A program made the translations under genes and the position numbers. DNA of 64,000 nt, taken from NCBI GenBank assembly GCA_029953675.1, contig JAMWBK010000005.1:1922001-1986000 (forward strand), read 5' to 3'. This document shows, in pieces, positions 11,780-23,218 of the stretch. Numbering within the stretch: the first letter of the stretch is position 1; every line of letters begins with the position of its first letter. The notes beneath the pieces are model-generated. The model made no database searches and was not told where the DNA came from. It saw only the letters and a list, made by a program, of their open reading frames with translations. The stretch comes from Rhodosorus marinus. Lineage: Eukaryota; Rhodophyta; Stylonematophyceae; Stylonematales; Stylonemataceae.

Positions 11780-13997
11780 AGTTTGCTAATCAGCGAAGAC
11801 GCTGAGAACGGGTTCTAACTATGAAGCCTGGGGAGGGGTTCTGAGAAGCAAGCCGTTTTCTACCCAGCACAGTGCCTGTTTTTGGGGGACGAACAGTTTA
11901 AAGACCTGTACATAAACACTTGCGCTGCGAGCATCAAAGAAGATTGAGGTTGAACAAGCTCGTCGAGCGTGTACTTTAGGGAGTAGCGGGGAGAGCAGCG
12001 AGAATCATTAAATACTTGTCGAAACAGTTTTGTTTCGCAATAGTACGTATTTATTACAAGCGTGAAGGGCATGGACGCTCACAACGATGCATTTCGAAAC
12101 TTGAACCACTCCTTGGCGTGAAAGCTGAATTCTTTAAGGTTTGGACGCGTCCCGTTTTCGGAGTGCCTGTGCGTCCAGTGCGTAGATCTGGTTTTTCTCC
12201 GAGCTCTGCTTCCGGACTCTGTTGCACTTCTATGACGTCTGGGAAACAAGAAATACACGTACCAGAGGCCATGAAGGCAGCTGGGACTAAATTTAATAGC
12301 ACTGCATTTCATGTTAAACCTGAACTCACACACAACACGTCCCACTTTAGAGCCTAGGATGAGTCCTGGGCCACAGATTCTCGAGCCTGGCCCGGTTCAA
12401 TGATTTGTAAGGTCTGGTTCCTACTGACAGTCTGGCCGTCTGTTTCGTGGTAGTGGGCTGTTGACATGTAACGATCTACTCCCATAAATCGCAACACATG
12501 ACGACTGACTGAAACCGGGCAGTAGCAGTCCGATCTAGATCGGTGAGCACGCTGTGGGAAATCCAAACAGAGACAGAACAGGCTTGACCACCATTTCTGC
12601 AGGGAACAGCTTCCGACTTTTACAGATCGGTTTAATCCGAGGATAAGTCCCTTAATGAGATAGGCTGGGAAGGGCGCAGAGAGCGCACCTCCAGAAGTAA
12701 ACAGCGTTACACCGGCAGAGAGTCAGACTCAGAGGAGCATACAGACGAAAAAGAGCATCAGGCGGTCACGGTAACGCTCACGCAACCAAGCACCCCCAGT
12801 ACTATCTGAAAACTGATCTAAAAGCTATGTGAAACCATCAAAAAGTTTCAGTATTGGAGGCAATTTGAAGAAACCGGAGCAACCATCTTCGGAGGACATC
12901 GTTTGAAAACTATTTGTGAAGGAAGCACCGACCGAGGGGCGACTATCTTCAAGGGTTACTATCTTCCGCGTTTGGAGGAAGATCCCGTCTTCAGTCAGTC
13001 GACCAACCACCACAAGGATAGAATTACAGCCCTACGCACTCGGACATGTAGTGATGGAGTCCATGGTCCAGTCCAATGTAGCCGACACGCGAAGTCGCGA
13101 TGTGCAACGGACGCTGCGCCCCACCACCAGTACAGATTGGAGTGACAGGTACAGAAGGTATCCCAAGTTCGGCTTCGATAGTCATCGCGCCGAACGCCTC
13201 AACATTCACAAGACACTCCCACCAACTTGTTGCCCGAGTTTCCGACGAACCCCTGGCAGTCGAGTTTCACCAGCCGAGTTCATTGCAAAGACCGTATATT
13301 TCACGGATCTATATACGTCATATCTATTTCTGACTTTTTATGGACAAAATATATCGTATAAAACAGATCAAGACTATATAAACCGTTCAAATAAATATCT
13401 CACAAGAGAAATATTGTCTTGAGAAATTTTATGGACGGATATTTCTAGTTCAGGTTATAAAAGCAAAACAATTATAAACCGTTAACTGCTTGGAGCGGAG
13501 GATGAAGGTGACGGATAGAAGGACGTTTGGTGTTTTAAGGGTTTCTGTGGTCGTCAGGAGGGGTTGGGTTTGTTCTTTTTTGTGTTAGGAAGGTGAAGCT
13601 TTGTTTTCTTTTTCTTTTTCCTTTTTCGGGCCGGTAGAAGAGATGGAGAAGTACAATTTCATTTTTTAACTCTTAAGAGCGGAGGTTTGTGATGAAATAG
13701 CTTTTTGTGATCTGGGAAGGGGAGATGGTGGTGGGGATGAGGAGGGGATTTGCGGAAGGGAAAAAATGAAGGAATGAGGGAAATTTTCCCTTTAGTCTTT
13801 CCATAGAAGGGGGAGGAATCAGAACAAACCGAATATGCCACGAATTCGCTAGGTTGTGTTTTTAGACGAGGAGTGTTAGGTTTGGAGGTTTGGACGTGGG
13901 TGGGTAGAGATTTTTTTGTTTTTGAGGACGAGGTGATTTCGTGATCTTTTGAGAAGCATTAAGGTCTCTTCTAGGAGACGATTCGGGAGATCAGATC
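11780..13997. other. Gap; AT-rich block and G-rich leader of LSM12
   Basis: Between 11800 and 13300 frames are short and unrecognised on both strands. The DNA is AT-rich at about 13300-13490 and then strongly G/T-rich from 13490 to 13960, directly before the LSM12 start. No gene is supported. Confidence 0.45.
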
Positions 13998-15006
13998 ATG
14001 AGTCACGCATGGAACGCTGTGGATAAGGCAGTTGGACTCAAAGTGAAACTCACCACAGTTGACGGAGGAGACGTAGAGGGTACGAGGAACGCAGATCGTA
14101 TCAGTTTTGATTAGATCATAGAATTCTGTGGTTTGGAAAACTTGAAGCGATGCAAAGGAGTTTTGTTTTGTTGTCTAACAACGTATGGCTGTTATTGCGC
14201 TTTCTTGCGATCTAGGTTACTTGTTCACATTCGACTCGAAACTGAACACACTCGTGATTCAGGAGGTAGTCAGCACGGATCCGAAGAAGTACAACATCAG
14301 AATGTTAAAAGCTAGCGCAGTGACAAAGGTGTCCGTGCTTCCCGGAGATGCTGAGGTAAGAGCTCCCGGGGAAACCAGATCGTTATTCCGGGCAAGTTCC
14401 GAGCAAGACTAGCGAATACTGTGTTTTGGGAACACCTGGTACGAAGAGGCGCCATAAGGCTTCTGAACAGCTTTCGATGTTTGTGTTTACGGTCTTGGCA
14501 GGAGTCCAAAGCAGTGAGCATTAATAGACTTCCACCTATAAACTGGGCAAAGATTCGAGCGAAGGAAGCACAGGCCATAGACAGGATCAAAGACGAGCAT
14601 ATTAGATCACCAGAAGGCGTGGCCATATTCGCAGCCTTGCTGAAAACGTAGGAATGCTCACCATGCTTTCCTGTTTGTTTTTGCGGGTGGGACTAATCGC
14701 AATTGGCTTTGTCCTCGTAGGTACCCCTGCGTCTGGGACAACGATGACATCATTGTCATGGAGTCGATAAAACTCTCTCCCCCGTACGGTCCGGACAACC
14801 TTTCGTAAGAAACCTGAAATGCACTGGTCCTTCTTCCCCTAGTTGAGCATCACGCTCATCCTCTTTGCCCACTTTATCTTCTGGTTAGGAACGGAGGGGA
14901 AATGCTCAATAGTGAAGCTGTCCGACGTGTGCGAAAGCTCCTCGAGAGAGAACACAAGAAACTGAATTTGAAAGGATCTGAAAGTGAACAGGTTCCTGCA
15001 CAGTAG
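13998..15006 (+). CDS. LSM12: LSM12-like RNA-binding protein
   Basis: LSM12 has an Lsm fold plus an anticodon-binding-like domain; in animals and yeast it associates with ataxin-2 and mRNA-decay complexes. Exon 1 (13998-14079) encodes MSHAWNAVDKAVGLKVKLTT and splices at a Gly codon to an exon from 14216 reading YLFTFDSKLNTLVIQE, the Lsm core. Next comes LPPINWAKIRAKEAQAIDRI, then YPCVWDNDDIIVMESIKLS and PPYGPDN, a hallmark of the LSM12 second domain. The last exon reads VRRVRKLLEREHKKLNLKG and stops at 15006. Length (about 190 aa) suits the family. The G-rich leader lies just upstream. Confidence 0.9.
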
Positions 15007-16439
15007 ATCTAAACCATCGGGCCATGTGACGATGAAGGTTATTAAAAATGCGGACCGTTCTCGATCGAAAGCATAACGTGAGTTTGGCGCACAGTATAAG
15101 ACCATCGACTCATTTTGCAGAATCTCAATGTGCCAGGCCATACCAAAGAGACCAAGTACGACTTACAGAACGAGCCCACCGATGTCAATGCGATGTAAAT
15201 CCAACATATGGAAGTATTTGGATTTGTGCCAGTGTTCCAACGAGTAATGCAAGTTTCATGTTCTGCGCTCGTCGGGTGTAGAAAAGCGGAGAAAAATTCT
15301 TACGCTGAGCCACCACACTATCCTAGCAAAGTATGGAGGTGCGGACAGTCTCATGAGCTGCACTGGGAATCCGCCTCCCCGATTGGAGGCTTGTAATGCA
15401 AGAAGTCTTATGAGCTGGCATGCAGGCCGCGATGTGGACATTTGAGAAGCCCCGATCTCCATGCCCAGGTCACAATAGTTGCCGATAGCGGCATAACTTG
15501 CCAAGCCCAAGTTACTGCTGAAGGCGAGTGAGAGTGTGGGAAGCTTTTTTTTTATCTAGTCCTCTCCCATATTGCACACGGTATTCTGAGTGTGAGTCAC
15601 GGCAGAGATTCCACCTAGGTCGCACACAAGCACCCCTTCAACAGAGATCCCCATGCAAGGGAAGGAACCGCTGTCCAAGAGAGCGCCTGTCATCCTGAAC
15701 TCCGTTTTATATTGATAGAATATAAACGTTTCAAAACAAATTAAAAAAAATAAAAGGGATCCAAAAACAATCAATTTACATATTGAACCAACCATTAACC
15801 TCTAAGTCCTTGACATTGATTGCAAACCCAATTTCTTTTTTCCATTTGTGCCCCTGATTAAATTCAGCTCGAGTTCAATCAATATTCTTCCAATCCAAAC
15901 CTCTTTGGAAATTATAGACTGCATCAGTTAATAAATAAACATATTACACTCTTATCAAACCATTTAATAGAACAAAACAAAGGTATACAATCCATTAAAA
16001 CAAAATACCATATATTATTTATTCTATTGAAATATATATGTAGGCAATATACGTTATTTTATAAGCCTTTGGCTGACAGTAGGCATTTAAATATTGGAAA
16101 ATATGAATGGCTACTGATAAAAAGAGAAGAAATTTTCATGGTGTGGTGAGTTGGCTGGGGGTGAGGTGTCCCTCACTAAAAGCTTATTTGGGGGAAAAAG
16201 GAGGATAGTGGGGTGGAATAGTTCCTTTTGGATGAAGAGGGTAACTGTTTAGGTGGCTATATAAATGTTAACCAAAGTTGGATGGGTTTGTTGGATGCGT
16301 AGTTGAGGAATGAAGCGAGTTTTATGAGTTGGCTAGGTTGAGGTATTCTGGTTTGTGGATTTTTTTGGTGGGGGAGGAGAGGGGGTTGGTTCAAGAGGTT
16401 GTGTATTTTGGAAAAGGGTTTTGGTCAGTGTAAAAGAAG
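15007..16439. other. Gap; AT-rich block and G/T-rich leader of PRA1 gene
   Basis: After a possible mini-ORF (15048-15198) I see no gene. Sequence from about 15700 to 16140 is very AT-rich; 16140-16430 is G/T-rich on the plus strand up to the PRA1 start. Confidence 0.45.
15048..15198 (+). CDS. Possible micro-ORF of about 35 codons, two exons
   Basis: An ATG at 15048 followed by a GT..AG intron of about 40 bases would give a short peptide ending NEPTDVNAM at a TAA (15196-15198). The second exon has a coding-like composition, and it starts only 42 bases after the LSM12 stop. It could be an alternative 3' exon of LSM12, a tiny gene, or chance. No family is recognised. Confidence 0.2.
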
Positions 16440-17151
16440 ATGTCGGATTTTACGGCGTTGAATGTGAGCGAGGAGAAGCAAGAGGAGGAGGTTGGTGGAG
16501 GCGACATGGTCATGGGCTCTGATCGGGATTTAACTGGTGGACGGCTTTCCTTGGGAAGCTGGGGTTCGAATAGTATTCTGGAAACGGTTCAAAACAGTGT
16601 GAAGAGCGTCTTTGCCGACTCGAAACCATGGGGAGAGTTTGCAAACACGAAGAACATGTCAATGCCTTCTTTTTCGGACTTGAGGGACAGAATAATAGAG
16701 AATTTCAAGTACTACAAGTCGAATTATGTTGTCATTCTTCTTGTGCTTTCTGCGTTTGCTATTCTTAGCAACCCGCTGTCCCTGTTGGGACTCGCTATGG
16801 TTGCCGTAGGCTATTTTTATATGTTCATGTACAGTCAATCTAACTTGAAGGTATCTTGTTCCAGGAGTTGAAGAGTCCTTTCACAAATATCCAGATGGTA
16901 TAAGACATTCCTGACTAAGAATTCTCGCTTGTCCGTTTGCCTAGATTGCGGGTGTTGAACTCGACACGTCCCAGAAGAAGACTATCGCGCTCGTTCTGTT
17001 CGGATGTGTGGTTTTCTGGGTGACTGGAGCGGGAGCAACTTTCTCCACGCTCCTCACCACTGTCGGAATTTTCGGAGGACTGCACGCCGCCCTGAAAAGA
17101 AGCCCCAATGAGGCGGACTTTGAGACCTCATTCTCGCCGTCCGCGGTTTAA
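16440..17151 (+). CDS. PRA1 family (prenylated Rab acceptor) membrane protein
   Basis: PRA1 proteins sit in ER/Golgi membranes and act on Rab GTPase trafficking. Exon 1 (from ATG 16440) has an acidic soluble N-terminus, then a basic stretch (DLRDRIIENFKYYKSNY) and a first membrane hairpin (VVILLVLSAFAILSNPLSLL followed by GLAMVAVGYFYMFMY). Exon 2, from about 16946, gives the second hairpin (IALVLFGCVVFWVTGAGATF), then GIFGGLHAALKRSP and an acidic tail with stop at 17149-17151. The 'KSNYVVILLVL..NPLSLL' pattern is the PRA1 signature. The protein is about 210 aa, typical of the family. The exact exon edge after SQSNLK was placed by eye. Confidence 0.93.
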
Positions 17152-18876
17152 AGTAAACTATAAAACTTGATTTTGTTGCCTAGCCTGAAGTTGTAGTTCC
17201 TACCTCAAAATTGTTCCTTTGCGAGTGCGTCCGAGCGTCTTCTTTTAGTCGACTATCTGGACAAGCTCCGAACCCTGATAAGGAAACCACAGAGCCGTGA
17301 AGGAATCCCGATGCATCTTTAGGAGTCTCGGACAGAGCCGTGGACTCTCATGTCAAGGGTGAAACGTCCTCGACTGACGATTCAGGTTCCGGGTAAGCGT
17401 CCGGGTTCTTCAGTTCGTTCATCAGGGCACCATTGGGAGCGACTTCCTAAAAATGGAAGTCGCTTCCCGGATAGCCTGGGCTAGTCGTATGTGGCACAAC
17501 GTAAGCTTTCCAAGTGAAGCGACCCGTTCCAAATTGTAGATTTACTTGGACGCTTGCCAGGATCTCGATATGTCTGCTTCCTCCACTCGACCGGCCAGTA
17601 TGCGCTTTGGAGATCCATATCAGCGTTCATCACACCGGTTGGACTTTATGAGTGGTTGGTTATGCCAATTTGGTCTGACCAATGTCGGTCAGCTTCGTAC
17701 GGCTGTAGAACCCTATCTTTTTGCTGCTGAACCTGTCTTGTCAGGAGATGACACAGGGCTCACCGCAGAAGGCAGTCCGTCGCGTTTCCATTCTGTGCGT
17801 AGGTCCGTCGCGATTCAATGAGACAACGTCGGTCCACAATCTGCGAATGAAGGGGATTGCCTGACATAGTTCGTTGAAGGTAGAGTCCCAAGTACGGGTG
17901 GGCCAGAATCAAGAACCTTCGTCATTTGATTTCGAACTGGTTCGAGAACAGCTCCGTTTTCCCAATTGCGCAACCTCAAAGTTGGACGCCGTAAATAAAC
18001 ATTGATTGACATGCGCGTTGTGAACAACCCAGTTTGTAAACGCTCAACGTCTGGGAAGGAAGGTACCACAGACAGCTTTCGTTGTTTGGCTTCTCTTGAG
18101 GCTGTGGCTGTGCCGTCCAAGCATCCCACATGACACGCTTACCGAAAAGTCAGGACGGAACGTCCCAACCGGACAGGGAAGTGGAGCAAGAGGGAGGAGG
18201 AATCCTCTCCAATCCCGTCGTGATGGTTATCTAGTATGAACCACCTCCGCCAGATGAACTATTTGTGGGTGTGAAAGTGAAAGTCCACCGAAGCTCGCAT
18301 CATCAGTCTTATCCGCTGCATGTGATGATAACGATCGGTCTGCCCGTGCAGTAGCGGGTCATCCCCACGGAGGAGATCAGGTGATATTAGCAAACTACGG
18401 GCGTTTAGAGTTCCCTAGGAAGAAGACAGAAATTGCCAAAGAATTGAGAAGGGAATACCGCGAAAGAACAGAGTTTCTTTGGGTGTGAATCTTGATAGCC
18501 GGTTTAATCCTAGCGCATGGTTTGTACTGCCTTTGCCATAGACTCAGTGGGTTTTATCCCGGAGATCTTCTAGGATGGTTTCATCCCGGTCTTGGTCAAA
18601 TTCCTTGTACTTTTAGAGCAGGATATTTTCCACCCCAAGCTCAACCGGCCAGAGCAAAGCCTCGGCGATGGAACCACGCGAGCCGTCCCATTTTTCCCCT
18701 TGGAACAAATTCGATTTAAAATGACTGACTGGCTATTTCAGTCATTTTCGTGATTCAGTCAAGAAATGGATTGTGGGTGGAAAGAGGGTCGACAGTGACG
18801 CTGGATAGAGCTGCGGCTGTGCGAGGGCCGTAGGCACTGAAACCATAGTGAAGGAGATCTTTGCTCCGCGTTAAAA
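17152..18876. other. Gap; possible element debris
   Basis: Apart from the fragment listed at 17546-17821 this stretch holds only short frames. Several in-frame blocks look coding-like but broken, as in decayed mobile DNA. No gene is supported. Confidence 0.4.
17546..17821 (+). pseudogene. Possible mobile-element remnant
   Basis: A 91-codon frame with no ATG reads like protein (DLDMSASSTRPASMRFGDPY and later FHSVRRSVAIQ), but no intact domain is present. Its look resembles the tail of retroelement proteins, as does the fragment at 9.4 kb. This is a weak inference. Confidence 0.2.
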
Positions 18877-19564
18877 ATGACTCAATTGTTTGATCTGTTT
18901 TCTACCAGCTGGTGAGTACGCCAAGCCTCGACCTTGGCTGAATCCTGCTTGGGCCTTTTCTGGGGTGCGGGTCGGATTCTATACTGAAACAGTGCGCCGT
19001 ACGTTTTTGGATTTCCTTGCGGATAGGACTCCTATTCTTGTTGCCCTGGGTCTTGGTATTATCACACTGGTGCTTACAAAGGCACTGCTGAGCAAGCAGC
19101 AGGAAAATCCTACGGCGCAAGCGAAGATGTCAGAAAAAGCACCCTTGGAAAAGAGAGACATGAAGGCTAAGGTGCGAATCTCCGAATGCTGATGTCGAGT
19201 TTGGGTTTGTTAGGCTTGCTATATTTTCAATCAACTGAGTTCGTTCTACGTGCTCTTTTGGCAGGAACTGGCCCAGTACAATGGAACGGATCGACCGGAG
19301 ATTTACATCGCCGTGACTAGCATCATGGACGGTAAAACGTCAATATTTGATATGACGTCCGCGAAGGATTTCTACGGACCCGGCGGCCCATACGGACTGT
19401 TCGCGGGTAAAAATGCGAGCCACGGGCTCGCTAAATCGTCCCTTGACGAGAAGGAGGTTGTAGGAGACGTCAACACTCTTTCTGACGCCGAAAAAGACAC
19501 ACTCCATGGCTGGTACATGAAGTATGTATCTAAATACCCTGAAGTAGGAACTCTGATTGATTAA
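18877..19564 (+). CDS. MAPR family haem protein (cytochrome b5-like, membrane-anchored)
   Basis: Membrane-associated progesterone receptor (MAPR) proteins bind haem through tyrosine and support cytochrome P450s and sterol or haem metabolism. Exons are 18877-18911, 19027-19171 and 19265-19564, giving 159 aa; the first intron splits a Trp codon. The N-terminus has one membrane helix (PILVALGLGIITLVLTKALL), then a charged linker. The b5-like domain follows: ELAQYNGTDRPEIYIAVTS, then SAKDFYGPGGPYGLFAGKNA, which includes both conserved tyrosines, and a C-terminal helix ending SKYPEVGTLID. The P-Y tyrosine that ligates haem in PGRMC1 is kept. A single N-terminal anchor and a cytosolic domain are inferred by homology. 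Confidence 0.92.
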
Positions 19565-22166
19565 ACATAACCTCTGTCAGCTATCCTCTTGATGTCTCTC
19601 TCTTAACTCTGTTCTTGAAGGAAATCAGCGGCCATGAATCGCCTTGGGCTGTTCAGGAATCATAGCGCTTGCTCTTCCTGGATCAGTGTGGCGTATTGTC
19701 CTCAGCTGACGTTGAAAAACATTGATTTCACCTGCTTTTTTTGAAGCTCTTTCCACGCTAGACGCATCCACAACATTTGTGGACGCGCCAGCTGGCCTCC
19801 GGAAATGTGAGTGGGCTAGCTTTATACTATTCAAAGTACTTCAGACCGTTCTGTGAAGTAAGATGGTCTCGATGAATTGGTCTTCGCGCGCTTCCAAGAC
19901 CGGTTCCGTTCGTTTGCCATGAGCCGTGAGTGACAAGCAATCTCTTAGGGTCCAGTATCAGATCTATACATGCAGTCCCTTTGAATATGGTTCGCCGTCT
20001 CGGAACACTGTTGGTGGAAATACGTGAGGAAGAGCCGCCCTCGCGTCTGCTGTTTCCTCTCCTAGTAGTTATTCTTGTTGTTCAGGTTGACACCCGTAGC
20101 CAGAAATTCGGCAGTTGAGGGCTCTGTTTCAGAACGGTCATCCCGTCCATGAACTTGCTCTACCTGCCTACGTGCGAGCCTCCCCACGCTCAGCTGTAGC
20201 AGCCCTGTCGGAGGGTTCCGTGGCTTACCATTTTAACTAGTAGCAGTAAAAGAAACCTCATGCCCAGCCCCTATACAGGTCACCAGTGCGATAGTAGTAC
20301 TGCATCACGGTTTAGTGCTGTGATCCGCAACAGTTGATCTCATGGGGTGTGCACGGACCCCATATTAGATGAGCATTTGAACCCCGTACAGCCATATTAG
20401 AAAGCATCTTCGTACCCTACGAATCTCGGAGTTCACACATAGAACAGCCAGACCATAGAAAGGTCCCGGGGTTTTTCATTGCTTTCTGTGCACCTCTGAT
20501 GCTATGTATTGACGGTGCTTGGAAGGGGCTTGGATATGCGACTGGGGACTGAGGGTTTGTCCAACCTTCAAAATAAACGCAAACGAGCACCGCTAGGGTT
20601 GCACCTTTGTAACATTCAAGTCCTTGCACTGGCCCGCAATTTGATCAATTTATTTCTAAGAAACCTCATCTTAAAAAAACCAAATCTCCTCTGCACAATG
20701 TTCCGCATTTACAGACGGGTAAACCAGTTTACCTAAGATGTTGTTGGGGGGCAGATCACGACCAAGGCAATTCAATCGTAGAGCCCATCAACAGGGGTCT
20801 TGAACTAGAGAGATGTCGGAGCGCAGGAATCTACGCGCAGGACAAAACTTCAGGATTAATAACCTCCTAACGCTACGGATTTTCAAGTAAACCTGTGGGA
20901 TCCACGCCGAAATAGAACCCTCGTCCCCAAGATCTCTTAAGCGAACGAACATTAGACCGGGCCCAGTCATTTTTACAGGACTGCTGTGTGAAACAATACT
21001 GACACTACCGCGGCGAGTTACATGCTCCAATGGAAACCCAGGGCATCCCTCATCCATTGCATTGAAACCTACAAAGGGGTATTTGTACCAGAGCTTCACC
21101 CGCAAACCTCAAGAAGGTCAATCGCAGAATGAAACCAATACAGAAACACAATTATGTATATTAAAATAATTTAGGAGGGGCAAACTGTCCTTGAATAATA
21201 TATCGAATTTTCATTTCGATACTCCAAATTAGAAGTATGAGCCTAGTGATAGGGGTTTGTAGCACAATCTTAATATCCGATATCATAGTAAATTCGTATT
21301 AATATCGAATAAAATGTCGGCAACTGTTAGTATCTTGCCCACCCTCATCAATAAGCACTAACAGGAACCATTGGAACCAATAGGAAGCAATCATATCTCA
21401 TGAATCAATCCCAGGATCCTAAATATCAAAAATAAATTCGGTCATTATCAGCCATCGCATTTCACATTTCAGGCCATTCATCCGTTGCCGTGATAAACAA
21501 TATTCTATTTGAATAATAAAAACTTATTATACCATATAAACGCTCACATACACAGATATTCGATCTCGATGCACAGAAGAAAAGTCGTACATCCATATGT
21601 CGTTGGGGTAAATCAATTTCGTAGAAATTTCCTTTTGACTTTACCCCTCTTTTAATATATCAATATTTAAAATTAATTTGTAAACTAACATAGAAAAATT
21701 GAATATTAGGAATGGATAAAAAATTATTTGAAAGGGGTGTGAGATATCGGTGATAAGAAAATTGGCTCTATTTCTTGTGGGCCAATGTCACTGGTGAGGG
21801 TGTGTGTGTCATCTGTCAGGACGGTTGAACGATCATGTGGAGAGGCTTCTTAGAAGTCTGCCTGAATGTGGTGGAAGGCGGATGGTGGAGGTGATATGAA
21901 ACAGCTTGATTGATGTATTTTCTCTGAGGTATTTCTGAAGGTTTTCTTGGGGGGGTGGGTAGAGTTGAGGGGACTGTGTGTGGGAGGTGGGGGTGGGGGA
22001 CAGCGACAGAGAGGATATGAACTAATGGTTTTAAGTAGGAGTGAGGGCGGTTGGTTTTTTTTTTTGGTAGCGTTTGGGAGGTGGGTGGGTGGGAAGGGGT
22101 TGTGGAGATGATCTGAGGTTGGAAATAGATGGAGGAATGGGTAAGTGTTAGACTCGCTGTGTCTGG
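19565..22166. other. Long gap: mixed DNA, AT-rich block, G/T-rich leader
   Basis: From 19600 to 21100 only short unrecognised frames occur on both strands. From about 21120 to 21780 the DNA is AT-rich, then 21780-22160 is strongly G/T-rich on the plus strand, up to the SAP30-like start. No gene, tRNA or repeat array is seen. Confidence 0.45.
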
Positions 22167-22897
22167 ATGGGGGAGGGAGTGTGGATGAGTCAAGAGATTG
22201 AGAGTGGTGAGCTTGATGCCCTACTGCCGGAGGGCACTGTTGTACGAATCGCTGGGAATAATCGAACGAAATGGTGCGTCCCGACTAGTTGCTGCACGTT
22301 TTGCTGTTGTTTTACCTGCGTGCTCGATAGGCCTGTTCTCCTGACGTTGTCTCATGTTGCTCCAATTGTTCCGGACAGGGATTTGGTGGGGAAGAAGGGT
22401 GTTGTTAGAAACGCCCAGACCCTCGGGGGATGGCATGAAGTCGTTTTGGAGGTAGGTTCAGTCCCAAGCGAGAACACAATCTGGTAGGTGAAGCACTCTG
22501 CGGGGATGTATTCACAATCCTCACTTGTACTTCCACGTCTCACCAGGGATCAACGTCTGCAGTGCGAGTGCAGAGAAACGCCTTGGAGATCATTGCCATA
22601 ATTCCGCACTCAAAGGTGAAGCTCGCAGGCTCTCTCCAAGGCATCAAGTCCGGAGACCAATCTAGCATCACGAAGCGAAGAAAAAAGAAGCAGTCTCCCC
22701 CGATGGCTGTAAACCTTGGGAAGCTCGACGAGGACACCCTTCGTCGGTATCGGAGATATTTCAATCTCAATGTAAGGAAGGACTGCGAGAAGGACGAGTT
22801 AGTATTTGCAGTGAGGCGACACTTTGCCAGAACCAAAGTCGACGAGTCAGACGTTATTTTTCGATTCCTTACGCGGATCGGGAAATTTCCAGAGTAG
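22167..22897 (+). CDS. SAP30-like Sin3 corepressor-binding protein
   Basis: SAP30 proteins bind the Sin3 scaffold of histone deacetylase complexes. Exons are 22167-22273, 22379-22451 and 22547-22897, giving 176 aa with phases that join cleanly (Trp codon split TG|G). Residues about 12-75 form a small beta-rich module (LPEGTVVRIAGNNRTKWDLV, then GWHEVVLEGSTSAVRVQRNA) whose identity is unclear. The C-terminal domain reads NLGKLDEDTLRRYRRYFNL then DELVFAVRRHFARTKVDESD, matching the Sin3-binding domain of SAP30, particularly the plant form. A basic KRRKKK patch precedes it and could be a nuclear signal. ATG 22185 is a possible alternative start. Confidence 0.9.
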
Positions 22898-23218
22898 CCG
22901 GTAGCCACTTGCGTTTCATACACAAGCAAAGGTCCTGAAACAAAAAAAATGTTTCCTGGCGTAAACGAAGGAAACCTGTATGTAGAATTTTTTTTATCAC
23001 TATTAATGCGAATAAACGAATGATTGCTGCTGTAAAATTGCCGAGTAACTCCCTATACAAACAGGCGTTTGGTGGCCCGAATCCTCTAGCATTCGCTCCC
23101 ACGAACCTGCCCAGTGAGTGACTAGACCCACACACTTTCTGCTCTCATTGCTCGGTGATCCTACTGCAGACTTCCCATCTAGTAAAACGAGTACAAAGTC
23201 TATATATCCCCAACTACG
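22898..23218. other. Convergent 3' spacer
   Basis: This is the short space between the 3' ends of the SAP30-like and DUF2103 genes, which converge. It is AT-rich near 22940-23040. Nothing else is seen. Confidence 0.4.

Noticed and set aside
12054-12345. Minus-strand frames at 12.0-12.4 kb
   Set aside because: Three overlapping frames on both strands, no conserved motif, and no leader signature. Treated as chance.
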